A stretch of DNA of 64,000 nucleotides from an uncultured bacterium (GTDB lineage Bacteria > Planctomycetota > Phycisphaerae > Phycisphaerales > UBA1924), in NCBI GenBank assembly GCA_903834785.1, contig CAILKP010000087.1, positions 1-64,000 of the forward strand. Direction: 5' to 3'. The position numbers were made by a program, and so were the translations under genes. How positions within the stretch are numbered: position 1 is the stretch's first letter; each line of letters starts with the position of its first letter. The notes under the pieces were generated by a model. That model searched no databases, was not told the DNA's origin, and saw nothing but the letters and a program-made list of their open reading frames with translations. This document shows, piece by piece, positions 41,485 to 53,364 of the stretch.

Positions 41485-43221
41485 ATGAGCCTCTTTCGTT
41501 CCCCTCTTGCGTTGATCGCTGCGTCTGGCCTGGTGTGCGTGGCCCCCGCCGCCGCCCAGATGGTCGTTGACATCCCGCTGGCCGTCGGCTTCCCCGCTCC
41601 CGGCCTTCCATCGGCGACGGTGATGAGCCTGCGGACCCCGACGACCAACGATTACTCCATCAAGGCCATGGTCGGCACCGTCGCCGGCCCCGGCATCAAT
41701 ACCTCCAACAACATGCTGCTGTGGCGTGTGGGCACCGTTGCCGAGCTGGTGGCCCGCACCGGCGGATCGATCGCTGGGCTGCCCTCGGGCGTAACGCTGT
41801 CGAGCATCGAGACCCCCACGGTCAACAACCTGGGCACGATCGTCTTTACCGGCACCCTGCAGGGTCCCGGCGTCAACGCGTGGAACAACCGCGCGATCTT
41901 CAGCGGTCGCCCGCGGTCACTGCGGGTCATCGCCCGCACGGGCGACGCCGCCCCGGAGCAGCCCGCCGGCACCCTGTTCTTCACCTTTGACGCCCCCCGT
42001 CTGAGCGACACCGACAAGGTCATCTTCAGCTCGACGGTCACCGGAGCCGGCACCAACCTGGGTACCAACCAGCTCGTCTGCTACGGTGATGCCTCGCAGC
42101 TTCGGGCCCTGGCCCGCACCGGCGGCAACGTTCCGGGCATCCCCGGTGCCCGCTTTGCCATCCTGGGTGACCCGGTCATCAGCCCCACCGGCACGGCCGC
42201 CTTCACCGGCGTGCTGACCAACTTCGTCGGCGGCGTTGATTCCTCTAACGACGTCGGCCTGTGGACCGGCGTTCCCGATGCGATGGTTCTTAAGCAGCGG
42301 GCGGGCGCCGGCGTCCCGGCCATCACCTTCCCCGGCAGCATCGACACGATGTCGCCCGCCAGCATCAACGAGGATTCCGAGATCGGCTATACGGCCTTCC
42401 TCAATCCCCGTCTGCCCAACAACTATCCCAACACCCTGCTGCTCATCGAGCGGGCCGGCGGCACCGTCGCCATCGCCCAGAGCACCCAGCAGGTTGCCCC
42501 GGGCGTTGAGATCGGCGCCATCGGCACCCCGCGCATGAGCGGTCAGGAGAACGTGGCGTTCATCTCCACGCTCTACGGCTCGGCCGTGGGCTCCAGCGAC
42601 GACACCGCCGTGTTCATGAAGCTCGCCGGTGAGCTATCCATGCTTGCCCGCGAAGGCCAGCAGGCCGCCGAGTGCCCCGCCGGCGTCCGCTACGGCAGCT
42701 TCCTGGGCGTCATCGTCAACCGCAACGGTCGCGTCTGCTTCGTGGCGTCGCTGGTCGGCCCCGGCGTCGATGCGAGCAACGACCGCGCCCTGTTCGCCTG
42801 GGATCGCCTCAAGGGCATCGACATGGTCGTCCGCTCCGGCAGCTCCGCGTTCCTGAGCCCCACCGACACCCGCACTGTCGGCACCATCTCGGTGGTCATG
42901 GACTCGGGCAACCAGGACGGCAAGCCCACCTCGCTGGGTGATGACGGCGTGCTGATCTTCCAGATCCAGTTCACCGACGGCTCCACCGCCGTGGCCGCCC
43001 GCAACATCAACCGCAAGCTGGCGGACATCGTTGACGGTGGCGGATTGTCGCCGGCCGACGGCACCGTCGACGGCAGCGACTTCATCGCCTTCATGAACGC
43101 CTTTGCCGTGGGTGATACGACCGCCGATATCGTCAACTCCACCGGCGAGGAGCCGCCGGATGGCACCGTTGACGGCAGCGACCTGATCGCGTTCATCAAC
43201 AGCTTCGCCTCGGACATGTGA
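41485..43221 (+). CDS. Secreted repeat protein with C-terminal dockerin-like domain (paralogue B)
   Basis: A 578-residue exported protein with signal peptide LALIAASGLVCVAPAAAQ. It has the same repeat plan as paralogue A (VARTGGSIAGLPSGVTLSSI, ETPTVNNLGTIVFTGTL, GPGVNAWNNRAIF), about six or seven units. The C-terminus has two well-formed EF-hand-like loops, SPADGTVDGSDFIAFMNAF and PPDGTVDGSDLIAFINSF, joined by an ADIV spacer, a dockerin-like ending. These are cleaner than in paralogue A. The ATG at 41485 has GGAG seven bases upstream. The pair probably arose by tandem duplication; function unknown, cell-surface location inferred. Confidence 0.86.
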   Translation: MSLFRSPLALIAASGLVCVAPAAAQMVVDIPLAVGFPAPGLPSATVMSLRTPTTNDYSIKAMVGTVAGPGINTSNNMLLWRVGTVAELVARTGGSIAGLPSGVTLSSIETPTVNNLGTIVFTGTLQGPGVNAWNNRAIFSGRPRSLRVIARTGDAAPEQPAGTLFFTFDAPRLSDTDKVIFSSTVTGAGTNLGTNQLVCYGDASQLRALARTGGNVPGIPGARFAILGDPVISPTGTAAFTGVLTNFVGGVDSSNDVGLWTGVPDAMVLKQRAGAGVPAITFPGSIDTMSPASINEDSEIGYTAFLNPRLPNNYPNTLLLIERAGGTVAIAQSTQQVAPGVEIGAIGTPRMSGQENVAFISTLYGSAVGSSDDTAVFMKLAGELSMLAREGQQAAECPAGVRYGSFLGVIVNRNGRVCFVASLVGPGVDASNDRALFAWDRLKGIDMVVRSGSSAFLSPTDTRTVGTISVVMDSGNQDGKPTSLGDDGVLIFQIQFTDGSTAVAARNINRKLADIVDGGGLSPADGTVDGSDFIAFMNAFAVGDTTADIVNSTGEEPPDGTVDGSDLIAFINSFASDM

Positions 43222-43267
43222 TTCCCCGCTCGCCGCGGCAGGTGCCGCAGCGAAACCCTGTTCTTTC

Positions 43268-43301
43268 AACGCCCCCGGCCCGCGCCGGGGGCGTTTTTAT
43301 T
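43268..43301 (+). terminator. Strong intrinsic terminator after paralogue B
   Basis: A perfect 11-bp stem AACGCCCCCGG/CCGGGGGCGTT with a 6-base loop CCCGCG, followed by TTTATT. Confidence 0.88.
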
Positions 43302-43364
43302 CGTACCCGGCGGATGCCAGGTTCAGTCGGCACGCCACCGCCCGCCGGCCAATCATCACCCCTC

Positions 43365-44255
43365 ATGCCCCGCCGCTATGACATCCTGGCCGTCGACATT
43401 GACGGCACGCTCATTGACCACAACAACCGCGTCCACCCGCGCAGCGTCGAGGCCATCGCCCGGGCCCGTCAGGACGGCCTGAAGGTTGTCCTGTGCACCG
43501 GCCGCGCCCTGATCGAGTGCAAGTCTGTCATCGCCCTGATCAACCAGACCGACCCGGTGATTGTCTCCGGCGGCGCGGTGATCAGCGAGCCCGTGACGGG
43601 GCGCACCATCGAGCGGTTCACGATGCCCCTGGGGCTGGTCCGCCGCATCGCTGATCACCTGCTCAGCCGCCGCCACCCATCGCTGCTGCTCAAGGACCCC
43701 GACGCGGCCGGCTTTGACTACCTGGTCATCTCCCCCTGGGGGCCTGAGGCCCTGGACCCCGCCAGCCGCTGGTGGTTTGACCACATGGGCGTCCGTTGCC
43801 GGTTTGCCGAGAAGCTCGAGGACGATGATCACCCCGAGCACACCGTGCGCGTCGGCGCGTACTCGGCCAACAACCCCGTTGCCGCACTAGCCACCGAGTT
43901 GCATGAGATGTTCCACGCCGAGGTCATGCTCCAGCACTTCACCGGCGTGCTGCTGCCCAAGGAACGCCGCGATCAGGGCATCGAGTCCATCCACATCGTC
44001 GAGGTCTTCAACCCGCTGGCCGACAAGTGGCAGGCCCTGTCACGGCTCGCCGCGACGATGGGCATTCCGCGTGAGCGCATCGCCGCCATTGGCGATCAGA
44101 CCAACGACCAGACCATGATCGGCAACGCCGGCCTGGGCATCGCCATGGCCAACGCCCATCCGTCCGTCGCCGCCGTTGCCGGCCGCACCTCGCTGTCTGC
44201 CGAAGACGGCGGCGTGGGTTTTGCCATCGACGAGATCCTCGCCGGCCGCTGGTGA
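43365..44255 (+). CDS. HAD-superfamily phosphatase, Cof type
   Basis: A 296-residue Cof-like HAD hydrolase. Motif I is AVDIDGTLIDHNNR (nucleophile and acid Asp near residues 10 and 12), motif II VVLCTGRAL, the C2B cap contains HAEVMLQHF and IVEVFNP, motif III DKWQAL, and motif IV AAIGDQTNDQTMI. The usual Asn-Asp order of motif IV (GDxxND) is present. Substrates are typically sugar phosphates or phosphorylated cofactors; none can be assigned. The ATG at 43365 is directly before the motif I strand. It begins a run of plus-strand genes (rsmA follows after 55 bp). Confidence 0.9.
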   Translation: MPRRYDILAVDIDGTLIDHNNRVHPRSVEAIARARQDGLKVVLCTGRALIECKSVIALINQTDPVIVSGGAVISEPVTGRTIERFTMPLGLVRRIADHLLSRRHPSLLLKDPDAAGFDYLVISPWGPEALDPASRWWFDHMGVRCRFAEKLEDDDHPEHTVRVGAYSANNPVAALATELHEMFHAEVMLQHFTGVLLPKERRDQGIESIHIVEVFNPLADKWQALSRLAATMGIPRERIAAIGDQTNDQTMIGNAGLGIAMANAHPSVAAVAGRTSLSAEDGGVGFAIDEILAGRW

Positions 44256-44310
44256 TTCCCCTCCTTCTGATCCCCCCGCTTCTGCCCGCCTGAACCCCTC
44301 CGACCTCCCC

Positions 44311-45165
44311 GTGCAAACCCTCGCCGAGATCAAGCTGCTGCTGGAAACCGCCGGCCTCTCGCCGCGCAAGGCGCTGGGTCAGAACTTCCTGATCGACAAG
44401 AACCTGATTACGCGCCTGCTCGACAGCGCCGAGCTTGCCCCCGGCCAGAGCGTGCTGGAAGTGGGCCCCGGCACCGGCACGCTGACTGAGGGCCTGCTGG
44501 CCCGAAGCTGCCGCGTGGTGGCGTGCGAGCTTGACCGCGGCCTGGCCGCGATGCTCCGCACCCGCGTGCCCACCCTTGCCTTTGAGGGAACCCCGCCGGT
44601 GGCCGACCGCTTCACGCTCGTCGAGGGCGACTGCCTGGGCAAGCACCGCTCACTGAACGCCGATGCCGCCGCGGCAGTAGGACCGGGGCCGTTCAAACTG
44701 GTGGCCAACTTGCCCTATGCCGCGGCGACGCCGCTGATGATCACCCTGCTGATCCACCACCCCGCCTGCTCACTGCAGGCGGTGACGATCCAGAAGGAAG
44801 TCGCCGACCGCCTGATGGCCGCCCCGGCCACCGATGAGTACGGGGCGCTGTCCATCATCGCTCAGGCCGCTGCGGAGATTTCACTGATCGCCAAGCTCCC
44901 GCCCGAGTGCTTCTGGCCCCGGCCGGAGATCACCAGTGCCATGGTGCTTCTGCGGCGGCGGCCAACCCCGCTGACGGACAATCTCCCCGGGCTGCTGGAC
45001 CTGTGCCAGCGACTCTTTGCCGCCCGGCGCAAGCAGATCGGCACGACCCTGGGGCGGGACGTTGCGCTGCCGGAGGGCATCCGGCCAGACCAGCGGCCGG
45101 AGCAACTCAGCGTTGAGCAGTTCATCACCCTGGAGCGTGCCCTGCGCACCGATGCGTCGCGTTAA
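44311..45165 (+). CDS. rsmA: 16S rRNA dimethyladenosine transferase (RsmA/KsgA)
   Basis: RsmA dimethylates two adjacent adenines in the 3' helix of 16S rRNA during small-subunit maturation. The 284-residue protein has ALGQNFLIDKNLI at the start, motif I LEVGPGTGTLTEGL, the acidic ACELDRGL, VEGDCL and the catalytic motif NLPYAAATPLMI. FARRKQIG-like LFAARRKQIGTTLG is in the C-terminal domain. GTG at 44311 is chosen as the last start before the conserved N-terminus; upstream residues in the same frame belong to the HAD gene shadow. Confidence 0.93.
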   Translation: MQTLAEIKLLLETAGLSPRKALGQNFLIDKNLITRLLDSAELAPGQSVLEVGPGTGTLTEGLLARSCRVVACELDRGLAAMLRTRVPTLAFEGTPPVADRFTLVEGDCLGKHRSLNADAAAAVGPGPFKLVANLPYAAATPLMITLLIHHPACSLQAVTIQKEVADRLMAAPATDEYGALSIIAQAAAEISLIAKLPPECFWPRPEITSAMVLLRRRPTPLTDNLPGLLDLCQRLFAARRKQIGTTLGRDVALPEGIRPDQRPEQLSVEQFITLERALRTDASR

Positions 45166-45241
45166 GGCGACCGCAACGGTCAGCGTTCCCCGGCCCACCC
45201 CGCCCGGAGCCCCCTTCACCGCGGCATAACGTTGTACCGCC

Positions 45242-45598
45242 ATGGCCAGTCCCTTTGACAAAGCGTACTACGACAAGCTGCGCGACTGGCGCACGCAGCG
45301 GACGCCGGATCTGGGCATCACCGGCATCATCCAGAAGATCGCCGACTCCACCCGCCGTCAGCAGCGAACCGGCGGCTTTGCCTGGTCGGCTCTGGACACG
45401 GCCTGCCCGCCGGAACTTCGCCGGGCCATCACCAGCGCGGTCGTCCGCCGCGGCGTGCTGACGCTGAGCATCCCCGATGCCGCGGCACGATTTCAACTGG
45501 ATCGCTGGCTCCGCACCGGCGGCAAGACGGCGATTCTCACCGCCCTCCGCACGGCCTCACCGAGTTCACACATCCTCAACATCCGCGCCACCGGTTAA
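45242..45598 (+). CDS. DUF721-like (DciA-type) small protein
   Basis: A 118-residue protein. Residues 65-110 (PPELRRAITSAVVRRGVLTLSIPDAAARFQLDRWL) resemble the core of DUF721 proteins, some of which (DciA) load the replicative helicase. The upstream part, RDWRTQRTPDLGITGIIQKI, fits the N-terminal helix. The usual W-x-x-hhG start of the domain is not obvious, so it may be a divergent or shortened member. It follows rsmA by 76 bp on the same strand; no direct functional link is evident. Confidence 0.55.
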   Translation: MASPFDKAYYDKLRDWRTQRTPDLGITGIIQKIADSTRRQQRTGGFAWSALDTACPPELRRAITSAVVRRGVLTLSIPDAAARFQLDRWLRTGGKTAILTALRTASPSSHILNIRATG

Positions 45599-45628
45599 CA
45601 CACTCCGCCCCGCCCGCAACTTGATCAT

Positions 45629-45668
45629 TTGGCAACTTGGCCCTTTGGCAGTTTGGAAGTTTGACCCG
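45629..45668. repeat. Five 8-bp tandem units (TTGGCAGT-like)
   Basis: TTGGCAAC, TTGGCCCT, TTGGCAGT, TTGGAAGT and TTGACCCG follow one another without gaps. They lie just before the ATG of the MBL-fold gene (45673), in a place where an SD is otherwise missing. Confidence 0.5.
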
Positions 45669-45672
45669 CCCC

Positions 45673-46527
45673 ATGCCCACCCCCACCGTCCGCATCATCT
45701 CCATCGGCGCCCTGGCTCGTCACCCGATGTGGGACGAGGCCGGCCCGGTGCGCACCGGCCATGCCACCTGCACGCTCATCCGCTCCGGGGATGCCTGCAT
45801 CATCGTCGACCCCGGCCTGCCGCCGGAGATCATCGCCGCCCGGCTCAACGAGCGCAGCGGCCTGCGTGCATCGGACATCACGCACGTGTTCCTGACGAGC
45901 TTCCAGCCCGACACCACGCGCGGGCTGCTGGCCTTTGAGAAGGCCCCGTGGCTGATCAGCAATCTGGAGCGCGAGGCCGTCGGCATCCCGCTGGTCGGCA
46001 AACTCAAGCTCGCTGTCGAGCAGAAGGAGCACGCCGTCCGCGATGAGCTGGCCCGCCAGATCTCGCTGCTGCAGCGCTGCAAGCCGGTCGATCGCGCCGG
46101 CGATGGCGATGCGGCACGCATGGCACCGGAGAACAACGAGCCCGATGCCGATGAGGATGATGACTACAACCAGGACGATGACTCCCGCGACGGGCAGGGC
46201 AGCGAGGCCGATGACCACGACCGCATCGCCGAGCAGTCACTGGCCCCCGGTGTGGACCTGTTCCCGCTGCCGGGCATCACCCCCGGCCTGTGCGGCCTGA
46301 TCATCGACACCGGCGACCTGACCACCCTCATCTGCGGCGACGCGCTGGCCACCAGCGAGCACTACGCCCAGCGCAAGGTGCTGCCCCTGCCCTACAACCT
46401 GGAACAGGCCAAGGCCAGCTTCGCCGAGGCGATGCAGATCGCCGACATCCTCATTCCCGGCCGCGACAATCTGTTGATCAACGAGCTGGACCTGGGGCCG
46501 GGTGACGACGAGCTGCGCGGCCAGTAA
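45673..46527 (+). CDS. Metallo-beta-lactamase-fold protein with degenerate metal site
   Basis: A 284-residue protein with the outline of the MBL fold: CTLIRSGDACIIVDPGLPPE, HVFLTSFQPDTTRG at the place of the THxHxDH motif, LPGITPGLCGLII at the place of GHTxGH, and LICGDALAT at the place of the bridging Asp. Only the Asp residues survive; the three motif His are Ser, Gln and Thr, and the later His is Cys. It is therefore probably not a classical zinc hydrolase. Between the two halves is a very acidic insert (about 165-195, Asp/Glu/Asn-rich). The ATG at 45673 follows an 8-bp repeat. Function unknown. Confidence 0.75.
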   Translation: MPTPTVRIISIGALARHPMWDEAGPVRTGHATCTLIRSGDACIIVDPGLPPEIIAARLNERSGLRASDITHVFLTSFQPDTTRGLLAFEKAPWLISNLEREAVGIPLVGKLKLAVEQKEHAVRDELARQISLLQRCKPVDRAGDGDAARMAPENNEPDADEDDDYNQDDDSRDGQGSEADDHDRIAEQSLAPGVDLFPLPGITPGLCGLIIDTGDLTTLICGDALATSEHYAQRKVLPLPYNLEQAKASFAEAMQIADILIPGRDNLLINELDLGPGDDELRGQ

Positions 46528-46612
46528 GCCGCCTCCGCATCTTTGCCTGCACCGGTTCTCTTGCTTCTTCTCTCTGGTTTCTTTCACCTTTTTCTGCCTT
46601 CCTCCTCGCCCC

Positions 46613-47785
46613 ATGGCCAAAGCACCCACCGCTCCCAAGTCGCTCCCCGGCACGCCCGCCGATCACGATTACTCCTTCCCGCCGGAGTTCGCGCCCCACT
46701 CGGGCACCTGGTTCAGCTGGCCGCGGCCGGAGGGAATCAGCTTCCCCGGCAAGCACCACACCGTGCCGGCCAACCTGGCGGCCATCATCCGGGAGATCGC
46801 CCCGCGCGAGACCGTGCACATCAACGTGCCCAACGACAACTGGCAGCGCATCGTCACGCTCCAGCTGCTCGAGGGCGGCGTCAAGAAGAAGCACCTGGGC
46901 ATCGGCGGCACCAGCAAGGGTGATGAACTCGTTGAGAACGACCCCAAGGCCGCCGTCCGGTTCCACCACATCCCCACCAACGAGTCCTGGTGCCGCGACC
47001 ACGGCCCGGCCTTTGTGCAGCGCCGCACCCGTGGCGGCAAGCTGGAAACCGCCATCGTGGACTGGGGCTTTAACGCCTGGGGCGGCAAGTACCCCCCCTA
47101 CGACGCCGATGACAACGTGCCCACCCGCGCCGCCGCGGTGCTGGGCAAGCAGGTCAGCGGCGTGTTCTACCCCCGCGTCAAGGACCGCCCGGTCATCATG
47201 GAAGGCGGCGCCGTCGAGTTCAACGGCCGCGGCACGATCCTGACCACCGAGGCCTGCCTGCTGAACAAGAACCGCAACCCGCACCTGACGCGCGTGGAGA
47301 TCGAGCGGACGCTCTGCGAGTACTACGGCCAGCGTCACATCGTCTGGCTGCACGACGGCATCGTCGGTGACGACACCGACGGCCACATCGACGACCTGGC
47401 TCGCTTTGTCAGCCCCAACACCATCGTCACCACGGTTGAGGATGACCCCAAGGACGCCAACTACCACATCCTCAAGGACAACCTCAAGCGGCTGGAGAAG
47501 GCACGCGACCAGGACGGCAAGCCGTTCCGCATCGTCACGCTGCCCATGCCCGGCGTTGTTGAGTTTGACGGCCAGCGGCTGCCGGCGACGTACGCCAACT
47601 TCTACTTCGTCAACGGCGCACTGCTGGTGCCCACCTACCGGCACAAGAAGAACGACAAGAAGGCGCTGAAGATCCTGCAGAACCTGCTGCCCGACCGCGA
47701 GGTCATCGGCATCGACTGCACCGAGCTGATCTGGGGCCTGGGTGCGATCCACTGCCTGAGCCAGCAGGTGCCCAAGCTGAGCTAA
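46613..47785 (+). CDS. aguA: Agmatine deiminase family protein (PAD_porph)
   Basis: Agmatine deiminase converts agmatine to N-carbamoylputrescine and ammonia. The 390-residue product has the family marks NESWCRDHGPAF, MEGGAVEFNGRGTILTTEACLLN, DDTDGHIDDLARFV (catalytic His and Asp), and the nucleophilic Cys near the end in GLGAIHCLSQQ. Length fits the family. A peptidylarginine deiminase role is a possible alternative because the families overlap. No other polyamine gene is near. The ATG at 46613 is preceded by a C/T-rich stretch without an SD. A terminator shared with the convergent gene follows. Confidence 0.9.
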   Translation: MAKAPTAPKSLPGTPADHDYSFPPEFAPHSGTWFSWPRPEGISFPGKHHTVPANLAAIIREIAPRETVHINVPNDNWQRIVTLQLLEGGVKKKHLGIGGTSKGDELVENDPKAAVRFHHIPTNESWCRDHGPAFVQRRTRGGKLETAIVDWGFNAWGGKYPPYDADDNVPTRAAAVLGKQVSGVFYPRVKDRPVIMEGGAVEFNGRGTILTTEACLLNKNRNPHLTRVEIERTLCEYYGQRHIVWLHDGIVGDDTDGHIDDLARFVSPNTIVTTVEDDPKDANYHILKDNLKRLEKARDQDGKPFRIVTLPMPGVVEFDGQRLPATYANFYFVNGALLVPTYRHKKNDKKALKILQNLLPDREVIGIDCTELIWGLGAIHCLSQQVPKLS

Positions 47786-47832
47786 GCTGAGCAGCAACCA
47801 GCCGCACAATCCACGGTCCTGCCAAAACCAGC

Positions 47833-47880
47833 ACCGCCCGCGTGCCCCTTCAAAGCACACGGGCGGTCGTTTGTTTCTTG
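47833..47880 (+). terminator. Intrinsic terminator between convergent genes
   Basis: ACCGCCCGCGTGC (47833-47845) pairs with GCACACGGGCGGT (47855-47867) with one mismatch, followed by CGTTTGTTTCTTG. The stem may serve both the deiminase gene and the convergent gene ending at 47905. Confidence 0.75.
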
Positions 47881-47904
47881 AGTGTCGCGTACCCGACGAT
47901 CGCG

Positions 47905-49026
47905 TTACCGCCGCCGGCCGCGCATCGACGCCAGCAGGCCGCCGACAGCCATCGTCAGTGCTGCACCCGGCGTCGGGATCGTCGCCACGAAGGCGATGTC
48001 CGTCATGCCGTCGCCCAGGGTGGCAAAGCCGGCAAACGAGCGGCCATCGCCCGACATCGCCGAGATTTCCATGTAGCTCCAGTCACCGGGCAGCTGCACG
48101 TTGGCAGCGGCCAGGTAGCTTTGCAGCGTGGTGTAGCCACCCTCGCGGGTCCACACCGTCTCGCCATTCTCGCCGTAGCCGAACATGACGCCGCCGTCAT
48201 CACTGACCGTGTCGATGCGGCTGAAGCCGGGCATCTCGACAAACTGCGAGCCGACACCACCGGCGATGGACCAATAGCCGCCAACGGTCTGCAGGAAGGC
48301 ATTCTCGTCGCGATACGTTGAGAAGCCAACCACCGTGCGGCCGTCGCCGGAAATCTTCCGCGCGGCGGACCAGTCGGCGTTCACGCCCGTCGGCAGCACG
48401 CTCAGCCCGGTCGTTGAGGTCCACACCGTCGGCGTGGGTGCCTCGTAGATCGTGCGGTAGAAGTTGATCGCCATCGAGGAGCCATCGCTGGAGACGGTGG
48501 TCACCATCGGGGTGCCCGCCGTCGGCAGCGTCGGCATGGTCATCACGCTGCCTTCATCCAGCCGCCGGGCAAAGCCGCCGCCGGTTGCCAGCGCGGGGTC
48601 AAAGCCCACCACCGACTGCCCGCTGGGGTTGGCGGCAATCGCCCGGAACGGCAGCAGTGTGGTCCCTGTGTTGGTGCCCACCGGCCCATACTTGGAGCCC
48701 GAGGGCAGCACGCCCACGGCACCGATCGAACCGATGGCGCGGACGCCGGTCAGGCCGTCATCGCTGACTGAGAGACCGACGGTGTAGTTATCAGGGTCCA
48801 GCACCATGCCGGAAGAATGCGAGAATGAGAACGCCCGCGGGGCCGAGTCGCCACCGGGGCCGTCAGAGACGACGTAGCCGGTGAACGCCGCACCAGAGGG
48901 CGAGAAGCTGTTGACCTTGCCGTAGCGGTACTGGGAACCGGGCAGATTGATCGTCGTCAGCTGCGCTGACGCGCCTGAAACACTCACCAGCACTCCCGCC
49001 GCGACAACCAGAGCACACATTCTCAT
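47905..49026 (-). CDS. Secreted protein with PTPGA/PEP-CTERM-like sorting tail
   Basis: A 373-residue exported protein. The N-terminus MRMCALVVAAGVLVSVSGASAQ is a signal peptide. The body is beta-rich with repeated SxDGxxxVGF and SDDGGVMFGYG motifs, resembling HAF-type propeller repeats (ISGDGRTVVGFS, MSGDGRSFAGFA). The C-terminus is IPTPGAALTMAVGGLLASMRGRRR: a PxPGA motif, a hydrophobic helix and an Arg cluster, the form of exosortase (PEP-CTERM-like) sorting signals. No exosortase is in the window. The ATG at 49026 has GGAG seven bases upstream. Function unknown. Confidence 0.83.
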   Translation of the reverse strand: MRMCALVVAAGVLVSVSGASAQLTTINLPGSQYRYGKVNSFSPSGAAFTGYVVSDGPGGDSAPRAFSFSHSSGMVLDPDNYTVGLSVSDDGLTGVRAIGSIGAVGVLPSGSKYGPVGTNTGTTLLPFRAIAANPSGQSVVGFDPALATGGGFARRLDEGSVMTMPTLPTAGTPMVTTVSSDGSSMAINFYRTIYEAPTPTVWTSTTGLSVLPTGVNADWSAARKISGDGRTVVGFSTYRDENAFLQTVGGYWSIAGGVGSQFVEMPGFSRIDTVSDDGGVMFGYGENGETVWTREGGYTTLQSYLAAANVQLPGDWSYMEISAMSGDGRSFAGFATLGDGMTDIAFVATIPTPGAALTMAVGGLLASMRGRRR

Positions 49027-49476
49027 CGGGAATCTCCAGTCCGAACACTCGCCGCGGCAGCACGCCAGTTCTGGCACGACACGTCGTGCCAGACCACCCG
49101 GCGGCGACCGCGGTACTCCAAGCCGAAGGGGGCAAACGCCCCATAGCGCTAGGACCTAGAACTAGATTATCACAGCTTTTCGGCCTGACCAGTTTTCCCC
49201 GGCAGTTCCGGCGCGGAAGCCGCACTTTTACCATCGAGTTCGCAGCAGATACCCATTTTATCGGACACGTTGTTCGTAAAATGTTACATGTCGCTATTGG
49301 GCGTGAACTTGCCCCACCGGGCATCCCCAGGAGGCCCCCCCCCGCACCCCTCGCCTTGCCCCAGGCAGACCGTTGGCCGATGCCGCGGTGGGGGCCAACA
49401 TCCAAGCACCCTTCCTCCCGCGTTCCTGAGCCCTTGGCCCCCGCCCCTGACTGCCCATCCACTTACACTCCCGGCT
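49027..49476. other. Intergenic region between divergent secreted-protein gene and leuS
   Basis: An AT-richer stretch at 49140-49300 is likely the divergent promoter region. On the minus strand an extended -10-like TGTGATAAT (complement around 49166-49174) could serve the PTPGA-tailed gene; its -35 is poor. Three CTAG tetramers cluster at 49150-49165. Nothing resembling a T-box leader was seen ahead of leuS, but it cannot be excluded by eye. Confidence 0.4.
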
Positions 49477-52452
<2,976 letters not shown>

Positions 52453-52612
52453 CCGGCCCCGGAAAGTTCCCCGATCTGGCCCGCCGACCCGCGCGGTTGG
52501 GCCTCGCACGGGTCATTCCGTGGTTCGTTGCGCTGCGCTCACACAACTGCCGGATCGGTTGCCGGTAACATCATCCGGCAAGCCCCGTTGCCCACACGCA
52601 AGGGAGAGCTTC

Positions 52613-53353
52613 ATGTCGGCCTTCTCCGTCCAAGGGTCATCCCCGTACAACGCCGGTTTCTACGACGCCCGGCGCGAGGGATCCCGCGCCTCGGCCAAGG
52701 CCGTGCTCTCGCTGGTGCTTGACTGGCTCTGCCCCGGCTCCATCATCGACATCGGCTGCGGCGAGTGCGACTGGCTCTCCGTCGCACAGTCCCTGGGCGT
52801 CACCGACATCACCGGGATTGACGGCAGCTACATCGACCGCTCCCGACTGCCGATCGACCCGTCGCGCTTCACACCCGTCGATCTCGTCCGGCCGTTTACG
52901 ATGCCGCGGACCTTCGATCTGGCGATGTCGCTGGAAGTTGCCGAGCATCTGCCCTCAGACTCTGCAGACGGCTTCGTCGCCAGCATCACCGCGCTCGCAC
53001 CCGCCGTGCTGTTCTCCGCGGCAATGCCCGGCCAGGGCGGCACCAACCACCTCAACGAGCAGTGGCCCGCGTACTGGGCCGATCGCTTCGCCGCCCGCGG
53101 CTACGTGTGCTTCGACGCCATCCGACCGCTGGTGTGGGCCGACGCCAGCATCGACGTCTGGTACCGTCAGAACGTCCTGTTGTACATCCGCTCGGATCAT
53201 CCGCTGGCCGCCCTGCCCGCGCTGCGGCACGCTCGCACCGCAAAGCCGCTGGATCTGGTGCACCCGGAAGTCTTCAGCTGGGCCCGCAACCCCGGGCTCA
53301 AGACTTCCGCCCGGCTGCTCTACCGCGCTGCCACACGCAAGCTCGGCGGCTGA
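52613..53353 (+). CDS. Class I SAM-dependent methyltransferase
   Basis: A 246-residue methyltransferase: motif I SIIDIGCGECDWLSVA, an acidic residue after beta2 (TGIDGSYID), and FDLAMSLEVAEHLP, the conserved motif near the active site. The C-terminal GTNHLNEQWPAYWADRF and VWYRQNVLLYI are typical of methyltransferases in polysaccharide or cell-surface clusters. The adjacent convergent NeuC-like gene fits such a setting, but the substrate is unknown. The ATG at 52613 has GGAG six bases upstream. It ends 11 bp from the convergent gene. Confidence 0.84.
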   Translation: MSAFSVQGSSPYNAGFYDARREGSRASAKAVLSLVLDWLCPGSIIDIGCGECDWLSVAQSLGVTDITGIDGSYIDRSRLPIDPSRFTPVDLVRPFTMPRTFDLAMSLEVAEHLPSDSADGFVASITALAPAVLFSAAMPGQGGTNHLNEQWPAYWADRFAARGYVCFDAIRPLVWADASIDVWYRQNVLLYIRSDHPLAALPALRHARTAKPLDLVHPEVFSWARNPGLKTSARLLYRAATRKLGG

Positions 53354-53364
53354 GGCCAAGCCGG

